Counted from the stretch's first letter, positions 1 to 9,760 are shown. The stretch is 39,894 bases of DNA from Candidatus Amulumruptor caecigallinarius (GCA_944321825.1 CALUMU010000019.1:1-39894); one strand, 5' to 3'. Notes: generated by a model not told the origin, from the sequence alone. Translations and numbers: made by a program.

Positions 1-23
1 AGCTCCCTTCCCGAAAGCGAGTG

Positions 24-54
24 CAAAGTTACGCCTTCCCCGAATATCCGCCAA
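24..54 (-). promoter_or_regulatory. Leftward Bacteroidetes-type promoter
   Basis: On the minus strand TTG is followed by exactly 20 bp and TAACTTTG, matching the Bacteroidetes -33/-7 consensus (TTG, N19-21, TAnnTTTG). Transcription would start near position 17 and leave the window on the left, so its gene is not visible. The match is seen in the sequence; activity is inferred. Confidence 0.45.
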
Positions 55-73
55 ATTTTACAGGCGGTTTTTT
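48..73 (+). terminator. Possible rho-independent terminator
   Basis: A 5-bp perfect stem (CCGCC/GGCGG) with a 10-nt loop is followed on the plus strand by six T. It would end a rightward transcript entering from the left. It overlaps the -33 element of the leftward promoter, so one of the two readings may be coincidental. Confidence 0.35.
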
Positions 74-270
74 CATGTTATATGTGTTAAATTGTGTTTC
101 ATCACTGAATGGCAGACGGTTGCGAAAGATTATAGGTCGCATAAGTCCTACAAATCGTATAGGCCGCAGAAAGTTTAGGAGCCTCAGGATGCCTACAACC
201 CTGACAAGCCGGATGAGCTTTATGCCGTCCCACGGGTCGCACAAGCGTAGGCTATGCATAAGCCGACACC

Positions 271-579
271 TCAGACCGATGCATCAGGATGCCGCATATA
301 CCCGGAGGCGGCAAGGGCGACGGCCTCCGCGTCCGGCTCCCAGAGGCCGGGCTCGGAGGAGCACATCCTCACGAACTCCATGACCGGGTAATGGTCGCAA
401 CCGGACAAGGCCGCCTCCGGCATGTCTGCATCGGAGTCGACCAATGACACTTCGAGGGTCTGGGGGTCGATTGCTATATGGGCGTTGTCTGTATACTCGC
501 TTTCGTTGTCAATATACTGGCTGACAGCTGCGGTTATATCTGCTTCTAAAGTTTTGATGTCTTTTTCCTGTTTTTCCAT
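271..579 (-). CDS. Small acidic hypothetical protein, 102 aa
   Basis: The start is the ATG at 579 (MEKQEKDIKTLEADI). A longer frame reaches back into the preceding lipoprotein gene, but no natural start lies there. The protein is rich in Asp and Glu, has no signal peptide or membrane segment, and begins with a short helix-prone stretch. It lies 31 bp downstream of the Ig-like lipoprotein gene in the same direction and is probably the last gene of that operon. I do not recognise a family and assign no function. The remaining 270 bp to the left edge contain only the promoter and hairpin described separately. Confidence 0.6.
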   Translation of the reverse strand: MEKQEKDIKTLEADITAAVSQYIDNESEYTDNAHIAIDPQTLEVSLVDSDADMPEAALSGCDHYPVMEFVRMCSSEPGLWEPDAEAVALAASGYMRHPDASV

Positions 580-610
580 AATAATTAGGTAAGTGGGTGT
601 TTCTAATTGG

Positions 611-2587
611 TTACAATCCTGGGGGAAGTTTGTTTTCTTCCTCCTCGTCATCATTTTGGGGAGGCATGTCGCCATCTTTGGGCTTGACCTTGCGGATGTC
701 GACCGGTTTCTGCATGTCAACCGGGAGTGAGTTGATATCCCAAGGCTGCTCTATATCCCAGTTTTTCTTAAGATTAATCCTTTTTGGGAAATAGTACACT
801 TCATCGGGCTGGCGGAACTGGCCCCGGTAGGCACTTCCGTTGCCATAAGTCCCAGTACCAGACTTGTCAAGATACAAGCGGGCGTAATATGTACCCGGTT
901 GCAGGAACTTGAACACGGCACGTCCCTGCTCGACCGGCGCGGTACGCACAACTTTATCACTGCCGTCAAGGAGTTCAACAACGACTGGGATGGTGTCAGC
1001 TCCAGTCACTGTAAAGAAAATCGAGCCGTAATCGCTAAGCGCACGGGTGGTCAATTCTTTGCTTACAGGACGGTTATGGAAACCGTATAACCCAACAACC
1101 GCAGCCGAGTCGACAGTCAGACAGTAGGATGTGGCCGGTTGCCAGTCATAATCGGCGATATATTCCATCGGGCGGTTGGCAGAAACCAGCCGGAGCACCG
1201 GGGCTGCTGCAGGCACCCACAGCGTGTCCTTCTTCACCTCCATCCTTATGCCAGAGGTCATCAGAGTATCGAGAGGTTCAGAGGACTTGAACAACAGCGG
1301 ACGGTCGATGTCCTGGGTCGAGTTGTTAATGAGATCAAAGGTGACGAACTTTTCCGGCTCTTCAACCTTGGGAACGGTATCCACAATGCCGGCAATAGAG
1401 TCCTCGATGCGTTTCTTTTCAATAGCCTTGGCAAGCTCTTCCTCTTCTTTGATCTGCTTCTTGGTTTTCTTAGGCTCTTTGAAATTAAGCATCAATGTGT
1501 CGGTTTTCCAATACATGACATCTGTCGAATCAGGCTGATAGACATCAAACCGCACTCTGAGTGAATCAGTCAGGATGAGTGTCGAGTCGCGCATCCACAG
1601 CTCTATGGTGTCATTGGCGACCGACGAGTTGACCACAGAAGCCGCTACCAAATCAACAGCGGCACTGTCAGTCAAAGCGAGGATACGCGGGACCGAGTCG
1701 GTCGGCGCACCCAGAATGAATGTGATGCGGTGGCGTTCGGGACGCTGATAATCTTTGATATATTGTGCACTGTAATTTTCATTAAACCAAGAGAGCAGCA
1801 AATCATCAGGAAGATAGCGCAGTATGCGCCTCATCACCACGCTGTCGCCACGAGTATATCTCACCGTATCGGTATACTCTATATGCTCTACAGTGGGTGT
1901 CACAGGGACATCGTAGAACGCAATATCCTCCGAGCGGTCCCAATGCTTGTCGTTATTCACATCATTGACAGCGAAAATACGATACGGCACAGCCTTGAGA
2001 TTGCGGAGGGTAAACTGTCCTTTGGCATTGGTCTTGGTTATGCGTTCGAACGGCAATGTCTCTATGGCCGAATCTGCCATATTGGTATATGCGCCCACCA
2101 GAAAGCCCACTGCCGGCTCGAGAGTGCGAGCTTCCAGCACCATGCCGCTTATGCGGAGCGAGTCGATGAAATCGCCTGTAGAGAAGTCTGTGGCGAATCC
2201 GTCGAGTATATTACCCTCATTGAGATCCTTGATGGCATCGGCAAAGTCAATGGTGTAGGTGGTGTTTGGCAGCAGCGTATCATTGAGTTCCACTGTCACA
2301 GTGCGAGCATTGGACCTGATGGTGGGCGACTCCTTCTGCGCCGGCGATATGATGACCTTGCTGAAAGCCTGGTCAAGCTCCACATTTTTATTCATGGTAA
2401 GCGTCACTTTCTTGCCGGAGAAATTGAGCGTTCCCTGCGGAGGATTGGTACGGACCACTACCGGCGGGGTCTCGTCTTTGGGCCCGCCTCCGGGGGAACC
2501 CATAGTAGCACAAGACACCACCACCAATGCCAGCACCACCAACGGCAATGCCCGCAACGCTCTGTAACCATATCTTCCTGCTTCCAT
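611..2587 (-). CDS. Ig-like domain lipoprotein, 658 aa
   Basis: The ATG at 2587 is preferred over a GTG two codons upstream. The N terminus is a lipoprotein signal: a hydrophobic stretch ending in VVSC with Cys26 as the lipidated residue, so the protein should be anchored in the outer or periplasmic face of the envelope. Residues about 40-135 resemble a bacterial Ig-like (SbsA/Big_5) domain, with PPVVVRTNPPQG and PNTTYTIDFADAIKDLN. A carboxypeptidase-regulatory-like beta domain follows (KGQFTLRNLKAVPYRIFAV). There is a charged Lys/Glu-rich linker near the middle and a Pro/Asp/Glu-rich tail. It starts 8 bp after queE. Such proteins are widespread in Bacteroidetes, with no settled role; a surface or envelope function is inferred. 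Confidence 0.75.
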   Translation of the reverse strand: MEAGRYGYRALRALPLVVLALVVVSCATMGSPGGGPKDETPPVVVRTNPPQGTLNFSGKKVTLTMNKNVELDQAFSKVIISPAQKESPTIRSNARTVTVELNDTLLPNTTYTIDFADAIKDLNEGNILDGFATDFSTGDFIDSLRISGMVLEARTLEPAVGFLVGAYTNMADSAIETLPFERITKTNAKGQFTLRNLKAVPYRIFAVNDVNNDKHWDRSEDIAFYDVPVTPTVEHIEYTDTVRYTRGDSVVMRRILRYLPDDLLLSWFNENYSAQYIKDYQRPERHRITFILGAPTDSVPRILALTDSAAVDLVAASVVNSSVANDTIELWMRDSTLILTDSLRVRFDVYQPDSTDVMYWKTDTLMLNFKEPKKTKKQIKEEEELAKAIEKKRIEDSIAGIVDTVPKVEEPEKFVTFDLINNSTQDIDRPLLFKSSEPLDTLMTSGIRMEVKKDTLWVPAAAPVLRLVSANRPMEYIADYDWQPATSYCLTVDSAAVVGLYGFHNRPVSKELTTRALSDYGSIFFTVTGADTIPVVVELLDGSDKVVRTAPVEQGRAVFKFLQPGTYYARLYLDKSGTGTYGNGSAYRGQFRQPDEVYYFPKRINLKKNWDIEQPWDINSLPVDMQKPVDIRKVKPKDGDMPPQNDDEEEENKLPPGL

Positions 2588-2595
2588 AATCACAA

Positions 2596-3147
2596 TCAGG
2601 GTATATCTATCAATTTATGGGTCTGAAGAGACAACCTCCACCAAGGGTGGGATTTTATGTAATCGACCGTAGCCGCCGTATTGAGGCACGACATAGGCTG
2701 GAGGGAAAGCACGGCTCCGTCAAACAGCTCCGCAGCCCACTGCGGATCGTCGCCTGTAAACACCACCTTGACCTCATCGGCATGGAGCAGACGTATGTCC
2801 CGGTCCTTTGGAGAGCATGTCACCCAGTCGATTCCAGACGGCAACGGCAGAGAGCCGTTGGTCTCGACATGTATCCTGCGGCCGGCGTCATGCAACGCCA
2901 CGACAAGCGCGTCGTCAATCTGCAAAGCCGGCTCGCCCCCTGTCAGAATCACTGTGTCCGACGGGTAATGCATGACGGCGGCTACGATGTCAGCGGCAGA
3001 CATCAGTGTAAACGCCGCGAAGTCGGTGTCGCAGAAGCCGCATCGCTTGTTGCACCCGCTGAAGCGCACGAACACTGCTGGCAAACCAGTGTGCACCCCT
3101 TCGCCCTGCAATGAGTAGAATATCTCGTTGACCCGGTACTGCTTCAT
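2596..3147 (-). CDS. queE: 7-carboxy-7-deazaguanine synthase QueE
   Basis: This is a radical SAM enzyme that converts 6-carboxy-5,6,7,8-tetrahydropterin to 7-carboxy-7-deazaguanine in queuosine biosynthesis. The opening MKQYRVNEIFYSLQGEG is typical of QueE. The cluster-binding motif CNKRCGFC (C-x3-C-x2-C) follows, then TGGEP, which contacts SAM. At 183 aa it is of normal length for the short Bacteroidetes form. It lies 22 bp after queD, which makes its substrate, so the pair forms a pathway unit. The remaining queuosine genes are not in the window. The call rests on motifs and context and is firm. Confidence 0.93.
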   Translation of the reverse strand: MKQYRVNEIFYSLQGEGVHTGLPAVFVRFSGCNKRCGFCDTDFAAFTLMSAADIVAAVMHYPSDTVILTGGEPALQIDDALVVALHDAGRRIHVETNGSLPLPSGIDWVTCSPKDRDIRLLHADEVKVVFTGDDPQWAAELFDGAVLSLQPMSCLNTAATVDYIKSHPWWRLSLQTHKLIDIP

Positions 3148-3169
3148 ATCTTCACTGTCAGGTTACACT

Positions 3170-3520
3170 TCAAGCCACACTGTCGGGGTCATCCAGCTCA
3201 TAAGTGGCTGTATTATGTGCGCTCTCCTGCACGTCTACCCTCCAGCAGTGCTCCACCTGTGAGCAAATCCACTTGGCAATGTTCTCAGCCGTAGGGTTAA
3301 ACGGGAGCAGCTCGTTGAAATTGCCATGGTCGAGATAGCCGTGGATCTTCTGCTTTATCCGGCTGAAATCCACCACCATGCCATCGGCATTCAGCTCTCG
3401 GGCACGGCAATGTATGGTTATCACCCAATTATGGCCGTGCAGACGGACACACTTGCTTTCGTAGGGCAGCTCAAGGCTGTGCGAACCTGATATTTCTATC
3501 TGTTTTGTGACGTAGTACAT
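3170..3520 (-). CDS. queD: 6-carboxytetrahydropterin synthase QueD
   Basis: The enzyme converts dihydroneopterin triphosphate to 6-carboxytetrahydropterin in the deazaguanine pathway. The 116-aa protein shows the 6-pyruvoyl-tetrahydropterin synthase fold. The zinc ligands are the His of SGSHSLE and the two His of LHGHNW. LDHGNFNEL and the PTAENIAKWI segment, typical of QueD, follow. It starts 4 bp after the cca stop codon and lies directly upstream of queE, so these three genes are very likely co-transcribed. The C-terminal half is short but complete, ending in the ATYEL segment typical of the family. Confidence 0.93.
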   Translation of the reverse strand: MYYVTKQIEISGSHSLELPYESKCVRLHGHNWVITIHCRARELNADGMVVDFSRIKQKIHGYLDHGNFNELLPFNPTAENIAKWICSQVEHCWRVDVQESAHNTATYELDDPDSVA

Positions 3521-3524
3521 GGCT

Positions 3525-4976
3525 TTATGTTGTGGCGTTATGTTTGTCAGACAACGACAGACCCATCTCTGTGGCCTTCTCTATGACCAGACGACGGGCC
3601 TCATCGACATCGTTAGGATTCTCACTGTCAAGCAGATGTTCTTCCATATAGCTTTTAATCATACCCACTTCGCGGCTTTGCGGCAGGCCGAACATCTCCA
3701 TGATCATGCAGCCGTCGATCGGCGGTCTCCACGCCCGCAGACGGTCTTTGGCCTCTATCTCTTGCATCTTGGCTACGACATGGTCGAAATTTTCCAGATT
3801 GCGACGCACCTTTTCCGGGTTTTTCGACGTGATGTCAGCCCGGCACAGGGTCATAAGGTCATCTATGTCGTCGCCGGCTTCCACCAGCAAGCGGCGCACA
3901 GCCGAATCCGTGACCGTGTCCTCCACGAGTGCTATGGGACGCATATGCAACTCGACGAGCTTGCTTACATATTTTAGCTTGTCGTCCTGCGGCAATTTGA
4001 GCCTGCGGAACAGCTTTGGCAGCATCTTTGCCCCCACATAATTATGATTGTGGAATGTCCAGCCGAGATTGTCATCCCACCGCTTGGTCACCGACTTGGC
4101 TATATCGTGGAGCAATGCCGCCCACCGCAGCCAAAGGTTGTCAGAATTGCGGGCCACATTGTCCAACACCTCCAAAGTGTGGTAGAAATTATCCTTATGG
4201 CCACGCCCACGCACTGTCTCGACCCCGCGAAGATCCGCCACTTCGGGGAAAATCAGCTTCAACAGACCGGTTTCAAGCAGCAACGTCCACCCTATCGACG
4301 GACGCGGAGACAGCATAATCTTCTGCAACTCGTCAGCGATGCGTTCGCGTGTGATGATATTGATGCGTTGGGCGTTGCGGCGTATGGCATCAAACGTCTC
4401 CGGCGCGATGCCAAACTGCAACTGTGCCGCAAACCGCACCGCCCGCATCATCCTGAGCGGGTCGTCGCTGAAAGTGACATCGGGATCCAGAGGGGTACGT
4501 ATTGTGCGGCGTTCGAGGTCGCCAACGCCATCGAAATTGTCAACCAAGCGGCCGAAATCATCCGGGGTCACACTCAGAGCCATGGCGTTGATGGAGAAAT
4601 CACGACGCGATATGTCATCGTCAAGAGTCCCCGCGCTTACCTGTGGATTACGTGAATCACTGCGATACGACTCCTTGCGGGCACCGACAAACTCCAGCTC
4701 CATGCCTCGGTGTTTGATCTGGGCTGTACCGTAGGTGCGGAAAATGCTCACATGCGCCCCTTTGCCGAGCCTGGCAGCAACGGTTTCAGCCAACTCCACG
4801 CCTGACCCGACAGTCACAAAATCAATATCCTTGCTGGGACGGCCAAGGAACAAATCGCGCACATAGCCACCCACGACATAGCAGGGCAGCCCTATTTGAG
4901 CAGCCGTTTCGCCTACAGCACGTATGACGGGGATGTCTATTTTGCGCTTAAGCATGTCAGAATCAGGCAGTACCAT
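3525..4976 (-). CDS. cca: CCA-adding tRNA nucleotidyltransferase, HD-domain type
   Basis: The 483-aa protein adds or repairs the 3' CCA of tRNAs. The polymerase beta-like head is seen in YVVGGYVRDLFLGR (about 33-46) and the catalytic pair in KDIDF (Asp50, Asp52). RRDFSINAMA (about 124-133) and DPLRMMRAVRFAAQL (about 172-186) are family motifs of the neck. An HD phosphohydrolase domain follows, with LLHDIAK (His290-Asp291), found in many bacterial homologues. The need for CCA addition fits the tRNA-Pro in this window, which has no encoded CCA. The start is an ATG at 4976; a second in-frame ATG lies seven codons later. Confidence 0.93.
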   Translation of the reverse strand: MVLPDSDMLKRKIDIPVIRAVGETAAQIGLPCYVVGGYVRDLFLGRPSKDIDFVTVGSGVELAETVAARLGKGAHVSIFRTYGTAQIKHRGMELEFVGARKESYRSDSRNPQVSAGTLDDDISRRDFSINAMALSVTPDDFGRLVDNFDGVGDLERRTIRTPLDPDVTFSDDPLRMMRAVRFAAQLQFGIAPETFDAIRRNAQRINIITRERIADELQKIMLSPRPSIGWTLLLETGLLKLIFPEVADLRGVETVRGRGHKDNFYHTLEVLDNVARNSDNLWLRWAALLHDIAKSVTKRWDDNLGWTFHNHNYVGAKMLPKLFRRLKLPQDDKLKYVSKLVELHMRPIALVEDTVTDSAVRRLLVEAGDDIDDLMTLCRADITSKNPEKVRRNLENFDHVVAKMQEIEAKDRLRAWRPPIDGCMIMEMFGLPQSREVGMIKSYMEEHLLDSENPNDVDEARRLVIEKATEMGLSLSDKHNATT

Positions 4977-5039
4977 TGGATATATGCGTGTATTGGGTTA
5001 AGTGACTGTATCTATAGAGTTTTGTGGGATTGCGTCGGC

Positions 5040-6218
5040 TCAGGTCAGAGAGATAATCTCAGTCGGGGCATTAGTGATACACTCAAGCCCGAAGTCCTGG
5101 ACCACGAATGTACTCTCAATGCCTACCGCGCCTACATGGGGAATGACAAACTTAGGTTCGAGGGCTATGACATTATGAAGCTGCAAGATGTCACGGCTGC
5201 GCGGGGCTATCACCGGCAGCTCATTGATTTCGATGCCTACACCGTGGCCTATGAAGCCGGCATGTTGCCTATGCCCCATGAAATATGTATGCAGTCCTCG
5301 CTCCTTGGCCATCTCCATAGCCGCATTGTAGAGCTCGGAAGCCGGAGTGCCGGGCTTGCCGAGCGTGACAAGACGCTCTATTATGTCAATGGAACACTGG
5401 TGGGCATCCATAGCAAGTTTTTCGAGCGAGCCGAGCGAAAACGTGCGTGTCATATCGGTCATATAGCCTGTAAAGTTGCCACACAGATCTACCATTACGG
5501 CACTACCAGGCCTGATCAGTTCGCCACAAGCCCCGGTAGGCAGCGACGGGTTCAGTCCCGCCCCACCCATGGCAAAGTCATAGGGCGACGGCTCATCGGC
5601 ATTGTCGCCGGTTATCAGACTGCCCATGTAGGTCTCCATCGTGTCGCCGCTGATGCGAAACTGGCCGAGGTTGCCTTCAAGCCGCAATGCCCGCTCGATT
5701 TCTATTTCAAGCTCGATGTCGGTCATCCCCTCACGATACAGTCCGGGGATGCGGCGGTACACATCCTCATGGAGTACGCCGCTGCGGCGGAGCATCTGCA
5801 ACTCGGCATCGGTCTTGACAGCACGGGCTGCACGCATTACACTTGTGCAGTCCTTGATCTGCGCTTCCGGGAATATTCCCTGGAGCCGCTTGACCATATT
5901 GTAATTCATCAGGTCGAGTTCGATACCGATTACAGCCGAAGCGTCTATCAAGATGCTTTCAGCCATCTGCTCAGGCTTGCGGATACCGACCACTCCGTCA
6001 CCCTGAAGATTCTCCATACGTTTGACGAAGTACATCTGCTCTCCATCACGACCGCCTATATAGGCATAGCCGGCATACACACGCCCGGTGAGATAATACA
6101 GATTGGCAAAATCGGCAATAAGCACGGCATCGAGCCCGGCCTGCTTCATCAGCCCACGCACACGGCTCAGACGCAGCTGCTGCTCGTCATGGCTCAGGAG
6201 TATAATATTATCATTCAT
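5040..6218 (-). CDS. M24 family metallopeptidase (Xaa-Pro aminopeptidase-like)
   Basis: The start chosen is the ATG at 6218 (MNDNIILLSHDEQQLR), because the longer frame begins at a TTG. The protein is about 392 aa. The N-terminal half is a creatinase/prolidase N-like domain (LDAVLIADFANLYYLTG). The C-terminal pita-bread domain carries the metal ligands: MVDLCG and MTDMTRTF supply the two Asp, and HGVGIEINELP and LEPKF supply His and Glu. Such enzymes remove N-terminal residues preceding proline. It is cytoplasmic, as there is no signal peptide. It lies between gldH and cca in the same direction. The family is firm, but the substrate is inferred from the family only. Confidence 0.88.
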   Translation of the reverse strand: MNDNIILLSHDEQQLRLSRVRGLMKQAGLDAVLIADFANLYYLTGRVYAGYAYIGGRDGEQMYFVKRMENLQGDGVVGIRKPEQMAESILIDASAVIGIELDLMNYNMVKRLQGIFPEAQIKDCTSVMRAARAVKTDAELQMLRRSGVLHEDVYRRIPGLYREGMTDIELEIEIERALRLEGNLGQFRISGDTMETYMGSLITGDNADEPSPYDFAMGGAGLNPSLPTGACGELIRPGSAVMVDLCGNFTGYMTDMTRTFSLGSLEKLAMDAHQCSIDIIERLVTLGKPGTPASELYNAAMEMAKERGLHTYFMGHRQHAGFIGHGVGIEINELPVIAPRSRDILQLHNVIALEPKFVIPHVGAVGIESTFVVQDFGLECITNAPTEIISLT

Positions 6219-6272
6219 AGTAATTGCAGTCAAAAAATATTGTACAATAATTTGTTCCTCACAGTCTGACGG

Positions 6273-6773
6273 TCAGTCAGACACATCATCAGCCGTGAAT
6301 ATGATGCCAGCCTGGACTATGCCACGAAGGGTATCGACACGCATGACATGGCGCACGGACACCTCGCCGCTGTCACGCAACGCTACCCGGTGGCCTAGCG
6401 TAGCAGAGCATTGGTAAGAAGCCCCGAATCCCTGCCCGAGCCAACGCCCGGACATGTCGGCCAACGCCATACCGACAGTGTCTCTCACCACGCTGCGGTC
6501 AGCTGTGTCCGACGGATTACGCGGATATGACACTTCAAGATACAGGTCGGCATAGGGATAACTGCCGTCATGCCTGACAGCTACCGTCAGACGGCCGGAT
6601 GCTATCGAGTCATCCATGCGCGGACGGAATCTGAGCGTATCTCCGTAACACCAACCCGATTTAGGCAGTGCCGTATACGCGCTGGCATCGTCAGGATTGG
6701 GGGCACAAGCCGTCATCATCGCCATGATGGCTACAGCTGGCAATATGGCAGCAATGCTTCGTCTGATCGTCAT
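6273..6773 (-). CDS. gldH: GldH-type gliding motility lipoprotein
   Basis: The start is the ATG at 6773 (MTIRRSIAAI), as the longer frame begins with GTG. A lipoprotein signal ends in MTAC, making Cys23 the lipidated residue. The mature part shows the GldH pattern: GWCYGDTLRF, then RHDGSYPYADLYLEV, then MSGRWLGQGFG. At 166 aa it matches the family. GldH was named for gliding in Flavobacterium, but homologues are common in non-gliding Bacteroidales, where their role is unclear; an envelope function is inferred. It follows ricT by 28 bp, a neighbourhood I associate with this family. Confidence 0.85.
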   Translation of the reverse strand: MTIRRSIAAILPAVAIMAMMTACAPNPDDASAYTALPKSGWCYGDTLRFRPRMDDSIASGRLTVAVRHDGSYPYADLYLEVSYPRNPSDTADRSVVRDTVGMALADMSGRWLGQGFGASYQCSATLGHRVALRDSGEVSVRHVMRVDTLRGIVQAGIIFTADDVSD

Positions 6774-6801
6774 CGCTGATGTCTCGGTCACTCCTTATTA
6801 G

Positions 6802-8181
6802 TTACTTATTATCCTGAGGCTGAGAGCCGTTGCCGCCTTGGTTCTTATTGTTGCGGTTTCGGTTACGGTTTCGGCGCGAACCGCCTTCAGCCGCCGGTTT
6901 GGTCGGTTTCGGCTCGCTGCCTTTATCATTGCCGCCGTCGGCCACAGGCTTCGCCGCCTCCACGTCAACATTCTTGCGGGTTTTATCCGCCGCAGGTTTG
7001 CGTTTCTTGTTTTTCTTCTTGGCTTTGTCAAAACGGGTCAGGCTCTCCTGCTCGACCAGATCCACCACCTTTTTCTCATCAGGCTTCTTGGCCCCTTCGG
7101 GCAGCAAAGTCGGGGGCTTCTCCCCTTTCTTGTTGAGGGCGATTACCTCAAATGCCCTTTTGGCACTGATAGTCACAAGATTGGCTGGTACGGACTTGTC
7201 AGTAGAGTATGTGATTTCCTTCTTGAAGATGTCGGTCTTGAAGTGGTAGTATGTGCCGTCGGCAGTCTCCAACGTGACATCCTTGCGGGGAAGTTTTTTG
7301 ACGCTCTCCGCATATACATCCACCTCGAAATTAAGACAGCACTTCAACTTGGCACACTGCCCGGCCAACTTCTGCGGGTTAAGCGACAAGTCCTGGAAAC
7401 GTGCAGCGGCGGTGCCGACCGACACGAACGATGTCATCCACGTAGAGCAACACAGCGGCCTGCCGCACGGGCCGATACCGCCGATGCGACCGGCTTCCTG
7501 ACGCGCACCTATCTGCTTCATCTCGATGCGCACCTTGAAAGCGTCGGCAAGCACCTTGATGAGCTGCCTGAAGTCCACACGCTCGTCGGCTATATAGTAG
7601 AAGATAGCCTTGTTGCCGTCGCCCTGATACTCCACATCGCCGATTTTCATATTCAAGTGCAAATTCTCGGCAATCTTGCGGGCGCGTATCATCGTGTCGT
7701 TTTCCTTGGCCTTGGCCTCCTCCCACTTCTCTATATCGGCAGGACGGGCGAGGCGGAATATACGCTTGTACTCGGTATCAGGCTTGACGTTGGCTTTACG
7801 AAGCTGCATCTCTACGAGCCGACCTGTCAGAGTCACCTCTCCTATATCATGGCCTGGATTAGCCTCCACCGCCACAATGTCGCCCATTTTCAGGCTAAGG
7901 TTGGCGGCGTTGCGGTAATACCCCTTACGGGTATTCTTAAATTGCACCTCCACGATATCGGAAGCCGTGAAGCCCCCGGGTATGTCGGCGAGCCAGTCAT
8001 GGCAGTAAAGCTTGCCACGCGGCTCCCCCCGGCGGCGGCAACATCCGCCTCCGCATGAGGTGCCGCCAGCAGCCCCTTCAAGAGCTCCGCCGTCAGGCAG
8101 ACGTACATCAGCCTCGTCATCCCTCCCATCTGTACGTGATGACAGGGATGACGCATTGCGATTTTTAGGTTTGTCCGTCAT
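6802..8181 (-). CDS. ricT: PSP1-domain protein RicT (YaaT-like)
   Basis: The 459-aa protein belongs to the RicT/YaaT family, whose Bacillus member acts in an Fe-S-containing complex affecting RNase Y-dependent mRNA processing. The PSP1 C-terminal domain is clear at about 150-300: ADERVDFRQLIKVLADAF, GARQEAGRIGGIGPCGRPLCC and QCAKLKCCLNFE, with several conserved cysteines. The N terminus has a Cys-rich patch (SCGGGCC). The C-terminal 100 residues form a low-complexity Lys/Arg/Asn tail, possibly RNA-binding. The gene starts 9 bp after the rny stop, so the RNase Y partner is encoded immediately upstream, which fits the known functional link. Confidence 0.88.
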   Translation of the reverse strand: MTDKPKNRNASSLSSRTDGRDDEADVRLPDGGALEGAAGGTSCGGGCCRRRGEPRGKLYCHDWLADIPGGFTASDIVEVQFKNTRKGYYRNAANLSLKMGDIVAVEANPGHDIGEVTLTGRLVEMQLRKANVKPDTEYKRIFRLARPADIEKWEEAKAKENDTMIRARKIAENLHLNMKIGDVEYQGDGNKAIFYYIADERVDFRQLIKVLADAFKVRIEMKQIGARQEAGRIGGIGPCGRPLCCSTWMTSFVSVGTAAARFQDLSLNPQKLAGQCAKLKCCLNFEVDVYAESVKKLPRKDVTLETADGTYYHFKTDIFKKEITYSTDKSVPANLVTISAKRAFEVIALNKKGEKPPTLLPEGAKKPDEKKVVDLVEQESLTRFDKAKKKNKKRKPAADKTRKNVDVEAAKPVADGGNDKGSEPKPTKPAAEGGSRRNRNRNRNNKNQGGNGSQPQDNK

Positions 8182-8190
8182 GACGATGTG

Positions 8191-9735
8191 TTACTTGGCA
8201 AAACTTACCGAACGTGTCTCACGTATGACGGTGATTTTCACCTGTCCCGGATATGTCATCTCGTCCTGGATGCGCTTGGCTATCTCTTCTGAGAGCTTCT
8301 CGGTCTCCACATCGTTAATCTTGTCGGCACCCACTATCACGCGGAGTTCACGGCCGGCCTGTATGGCGTAGGTCTTAACGACACCGGGATATGAGAGCGC
8401 GAGCTGTTCAAGGTCGTTGAGACGCTTGATATACGCTTCGACAATCTCCCTACGAGCACCCGGACGAGCACCTGAAATGGCATCGCATACCTGGACTATG
8501 GGTGCGAGAAGCGAGGTCTGCTCTATCTCATCGTGGTGTGCGCCTATGGCGTTGCAGATTTCGGGTTTCTCCTTGTATTTCTCGGCAAGTTTCATACCGA
8601 GGAGTGCGTGGGGCAGTTCGGGTTCCTCATCAGGCACCTTGCCTATGTCGTGGAGCAATCCGGCGCGACGTGCTTTCTTGGCATTGAGGCCTAACTCGGT
8701 AGCCATGATGGCGCAGAGGTTGGCAGTCTCGCGGGCATGCTGGAGAAGGTTCTGGCCATAGCTCGAACGGTACTTCATCTTGCCCACCATACGTATCAGG
8801 TCGGGGTGGAGTCCGTGGATACCGAGGTCTATGGCAGTGCGCTTGCCAGTCTCTATGATTTCCTCCTCAATCTGCTTGCGCACCTTGCTCACCACCTCCT
8901 CGATGCGTGCCGGATGGATGCGGCCGTCAGCCACGAGCTGATGCAGAGCCAGACGGGCTATCTCGCGGCGTACAGGGTCAAAGCCCGAGAGGACTATGGC
9001 TTCGGGGGTGTCGTCCACTATGATTTCAATGCCGGTGGCGGCTTCCAAAGCGCGTATGTTGCGGCCTTCGCGGCCTATGATGCGGCCCTTGATTTCGTCG
9101 CTGTCGATATGGAACACCGTGACCGAATTTTCTATGGCAGTCTCTGTGGCCACACGCTGTATAGTCTGCACCACTATGCGCTTGGCCTCTTTGTTGGCTG
9201 TCAGCTTGGCCTCGTCCATGATGTCGTTGATGTAGCTGGCGGCGGCAGTCTTGGCCTCGTCTTTGAGCGACTCTACCAGACGTTCCTTGGCTTCTTCGCT
9301 TGAAAGGCCGGATATATGTTCCAGCTCCTCCTGAGCCTTGAGGCGCATCTTCTCCACCTCGCCCTTGCGCAGCTCGAGCTGGACCTGCTGGGCCTCGAGG
9401 TTGGCACGTGTATTCTCTATCTCGTTACGGGCGCGCTGGTTTTCGCTCTGCTGCTGGTTGAGCTGCATCTCCCGCTGCTTCATTTTGCTTTCTATGCTCT
9501 GGATTTTCTGCATCCGCTGGTTGGCCTGACGCTCTGCGTCGCCCTTTATCTTCAGCTCCTCTTCGCGGGCTTCGAGAAGTTTGTTCTGCTTTATGACATT
9601 GGCCTCAAGATGGGCTTCCTCGATTATGGACTTGGCGCGGGTCTTTGCCAACCTGCGCTGCAACATGATTGTGACACCGGCACCAATGCCTATTGCCACA
9701 ATGGCTACGAGAACGTAAATGATTATATCGCTCAT
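8191..9735 (-). CDS. rny: Ribonuclease Y
   Basis: The 514-aa endoribonuclease initiates mRNA decay at the membrane. The N terminus is a single transmembrane helix ([20 protein letters not shown]). A long coiled coil rich in Glu, Gln and Arg follows (about 30-200), then a KH domain ([18 protein letters not shown]) and an HD domain with the catalytic LLHDIGK and GAHHDEIE motifs. Length and domain order match the family. The ATG at 9735 lies close downstream of the candidate 6S RNA. ricT follows by 9 bp and is probably co-transcribed. Confidence 0.96.
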   Translation of the reverse strand: MSDIIIYVLVAIVAIGIGAGVTIMLQRRLAKTRAKSIIEEAHLEANVIKQNKLLEAREEELKIKGDAERQANQRMQKIQSIESKMKQREMQLNQQQSENQRARNEIENTRANLEAQQVQLELRKGEVEKMRLKAQEELEHISGLSSEEAKERLVESLKDEAKTAAASYINDIMDEAKLTANKEAKRIVVQTIQRVATETAIENSVTVFHIDSDEIKGRIIGREGRNIRALEAATGIEIIVDDTPEAIVLSGFDPVRREIARLALHQLVADGRIHPARIEEVVSKVRKQIEEEIIETGKRTAIDLGIHGLHPDLIRMVGKMKYRSSYGQNLLQHARETANLCAIMATELGLNAKKARRAGLLHDIGKVPDEEPELPHALLGMKLAEKYKEKPEICNAIGAHHDEIEQTSLLAPIVQVCDAISGARPGARREIVEAYIKRLNDLEQLALSYPGVVKTYAIQAGRELRVIVGADKINDVETEKLSEEIAKRIQDEMTYPGQVKITVIRETRSVSFAK

Positions 9736-9760
9736 ATTCGTGTATGTGGGATATGTGTGT

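Noticed and set aside
29-259. 76-aa leftward reading frame at the left edge
   Set aside because: It has no recognisable family, is dominated by Ile/Leu/Arg repeats from a low-complexity tract, and crosses the hairpin and promoter at 24-73.
1730-2626. 298-aa rightward frame antisense to the Ig-like lipoprotein gene
   Set aside because: The opposite strand encodes a clear lipoprotein with a signal and Ig-like domain; the antisense protein has no motif.
4896-6269. 457-aa rightward frame antisense to the M24 peptidase gene
   Set aside because: The M24 metal ligands and start on the minus strand are clear; the long antisense frame is a codon-bias by-product.
6838-8058. 406-aa rightward frame antisense to ricT
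   Set aside because: It is a shadow of a well-supported gene on the other strand and shows no domain.
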